NCBI GenBank assembly: GCA_030536855.1
Contig: JAUNPK010000025.1
Span: 1 to 34,403 of the forward strand
Length of the DNA: 34,403 nucleotides
Direction: 5' to 3'
Origin: Eubacteriales bacterium
GTDB taxonomy: Bacteria; Bacillota; Clostridia; Lachnospirales; Lachnospiraceae
The notes beneath the pieces were generated by a model. The model saw only the letters and a program-made list of their open reading frames with translations. It made no database searches and was not told the DNA's origin. Position numbers and translations under genes: made by a program. Shown here piece by piece: positions 33,157 to 34,403 of this stretch (its first letter is position 1; every line of letters starts with the position of its first letter).

Positions 33157-34020
33157 TTATAAAAACACTTTTTCCATAACCCCATTCTCCATATCATCAA
33201 TACTATAAATCGTATCCATGACCTCGAATGTCTCTCTCAGATTTCCTCTTGCACTCTTCCAGCCAATTCCATCTGTAAACCATACAAATGTAAATCCCTC
33301 AATAGTGTCCGCTTCTTGTGCAAGCATTTTATAGCTCCTTGCAGTTTCATTTAGTTTTGAGCCACCGCCGCCATAGAAATTGGTTTCAATACCATAAATC
33401 ATCTTATCCGTCTTGATTACAAAATCAAATCTCTTAGCAGCTTTTCCCTGATTAGAAAGTGCAGATAAATCAATGTCCCACTTTTTCTCAATGTCCTTAA
33501 GGTACATTTCCTTGAAGTAATTTACATCCTTTTCAAATCCTGCTGCCACAATGTACTTTTCAACCAAATCTTCCATCTGGTGACCGCCACGATTCTTACG
33601 ACCATTAGAGTCCAATCCGGTTTCAATACCCAAAGCATAATCCACAAGATTATTTACCAAATGATTTGCAATCATATCAAATAATCCGGTCTTACGCATA
33701 AATACCTTGTACTGCTCCACGCTGTAATTCATCTGCTTGAAATTATATAAGAACGCACCTTCTTCATCCTGTGCATATATTTCATTACCTCTCACCGCAA
33801 GAAGTAATGGAACGCATTGCAATGTTTCTGGATACTTTGTCACTATCTTCTCAAAATCTTCTTCAATATTTTTTGAACCAATCAAGGAATTTAAGATGTT
33901 TAATTCCACCTTGATTTCATCTACATTTCTTACGACCTTTTCAAAGTCAATATAGTAATCATAACTTGATATACTCGGTCTGAACTTACTCAACCATTCA
34001 TCAAAATCTCTTTTTGTCAT
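33157..34020 (-). CDS. DpnII-type restriction endonuclease (predicted GATC)
   Basis: A 287-residue protein with the features of the DpnII/MboI endonuclease family: an N-terminal part around YDYYIDFEKVVRNVDEIKVE and LNSLIGSKNIEEDFEKIV, followed by a nuclease core. The core reads AKRFDFVIKTDKMIYGIETN with FYGGGGSKLNETARSYK after it, holding the acidic residues expected of a PD-(D/E)XK site. The family cleaves GATC when it lacks adenine methylation. The start overlaps the methyltransferase gene by 20 bases, as in the dpnM-dpnA-dpnB layout, so the two are translationally coupled. Confidence 0.92.
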   Translation of the reverse strand: MTKRDFDEWLSKFRPSISSYDYYIDFEKVVRNVDEIKVELNILNSLIGSKNIEEDFEKIVTKYPETLQCVPLLLAVRGNEIYAQDEEGAFLYNFKQMNYSVEQYKVFMRKTGLFDMIANHLVNNLVDYALGIETGLDSNGRKNRGGHQMEDLVEKYIVAAGFEKDVNYFKEMYLKDIEKKWDIDLSALSNQGKAAKRFDFVIKTDKMIYGIETNFYGGGGSKLNETARSYKMLAQEADTIEGFTFVWFTDGIGWKSARGNLRETFEVMDTIYSIDDMENGVMEKVFL

Positions 34021-34403
34021 TCGCTACCTTCTCCATTCTTTTCTTGGATATCTCCAAGTATTCTTCGCTCACATCTATTCCAATAAACTTCCGCCCAAAT
34101 CGTACCGCCTCTACTCCGGTAGTTCCTGATCCACAAAAAGGATCCAAGATAACTTGTCCTTCCTCCGTCGATGCCAGTACAATTTTTTCAAGCAAATATT
34201 CCGGTTTCTGCGTAGGGTGCTTACCTTCTGTTTTCTCCGAAGGTTTCGTCAATGCTCCTGTCCACACATCCTTCATCTGCTTTCCACCGTTCATTTCTTT
34301 CATTTTCTGATAATCAAAAAAATGCCGAGACTTCTTTTCATTCTTCCTTGCCCATAAAATGGTTTCCGTAGAATGCGTGAAGCATCGACATGCTAAGTTT
34401 GGT
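34001..34403 (-). CDS. DpnA-type adenine-specific DNA methyltransferase, 3' part
   Basis: The frame is open to the window edge, giving 133 codons of the C-terminal half of a beta-class N6-adenine methyltransferase. HPTQKPEYLLEKI and the AdoMet-binding LDPFCGSGTTGVEA followed by GRKFIGIDVSEEYLEI are diagnostic; THSTETILWA and GGKQMKDVW match the DpnA side of the family. The catalytic DPPY motif must lie outside the window. DpnA-type enzymes can methylate single-stranded GATC, protecting incoming DNA; a second, DpnM-type methyltransferase is expected further upstream. Confidence 0.9.
   Translation of the reverse strand, partial: PNLACRCFTHSTETILWARKNEKKSRHFFDYQKMKEMNGGKQMKDVWTGALTKPSEKTEGKHPTQKPEYLLEKIVLASTEEGQVILDPFCGSGTTGVEAVRFGRKFIGIDVSEEYLEISKKRMEKVANDKKRF

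Overview
The window looks like a chromosomal segment of a low-GC, motile, pectin-degrading member of the Lachnospiraceae, quite possibly Lachnospira (the former Eubacterium eligens group). The support is indirect: a PL9 pectate lyase at the left edge, AT-rich codon use, strong GGAGG ribosome binding sites, a DUF6033 gene with a sigma-28 type promoter, tandem hemerythrin, a Cache-type chemoreceptor, and many family-typical hypothetical proteins. Nearly all genes are on the minus strand; only the pectate lyase, pyrC and an IS66 fragment read on plus.

Positions 1-19800 are mostly core. They hold the end of the pectate lyase, pckA, a YerB-like DUF3048 protein, pyrC, a zinc-ribbon membrane protein with a TPM-domain partner, a two-domain bacteriohemerythrin, a chemoreceptor, a purple-acid-phosphatase-like surface enzyme with a YibE/F membrane protein behind a PhoP-box-like array, a two-gene unit (DUF6033 plus an 80-residue protein) behind a sigma-28 type promoter, a truncated acetyltransferase, a YjbR-family gene, and the xpt-pbuX-ttcA purine salvage / tRNA thiolation operon. 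That operon has a leader of stacked hairpins rather than a purine riboswitch, and ends in an unlisted 38-residue membrane-protein ORF next to a terminator.

Positions 19800-28300 are an accessory zone with much decay: a YhcG (DUF1016) fragment, a 640-residue protein of unknown function, an alpha/beta hydrolase, two GNAT acetyltransferases (one fused to a glycine-rich membrane tail), a CAAX/CPBP protease, a TetR regulator with a clear autoregulatory promoter, a DinJ-YafQ toxin-antitoxin pair, and a 456-bp deletion derivative of an IS66 element that ends in perfect inverted repeats and separates two gene remnants.

Positions 28300-34403 look like a defence island. From right to left they hold the 3' part of a DpnA-type adenine methyltransferase, a DpnII-type GATC endonuclease, a TrlF-type protein (PHP domain plus SMC-like ATPase), about 0.8 kb of repeat-rich DNA, an extra RNase III homologue with intact catalytic residues and two apparent double-stranded-RNA-binding regions, and a 62-residue methionine-rich protein in the same transcription unit, closed by a terminator. 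DNA restriction next to a TrlF ATPase and a dedicated double-stranded-RNA nuclease is the best candidate here for an undescribed system. A 25-bp palindrome just upstream of the RNase III-like promoter has a close relative just upstream of the 640-residue gene, which may mean shared control.
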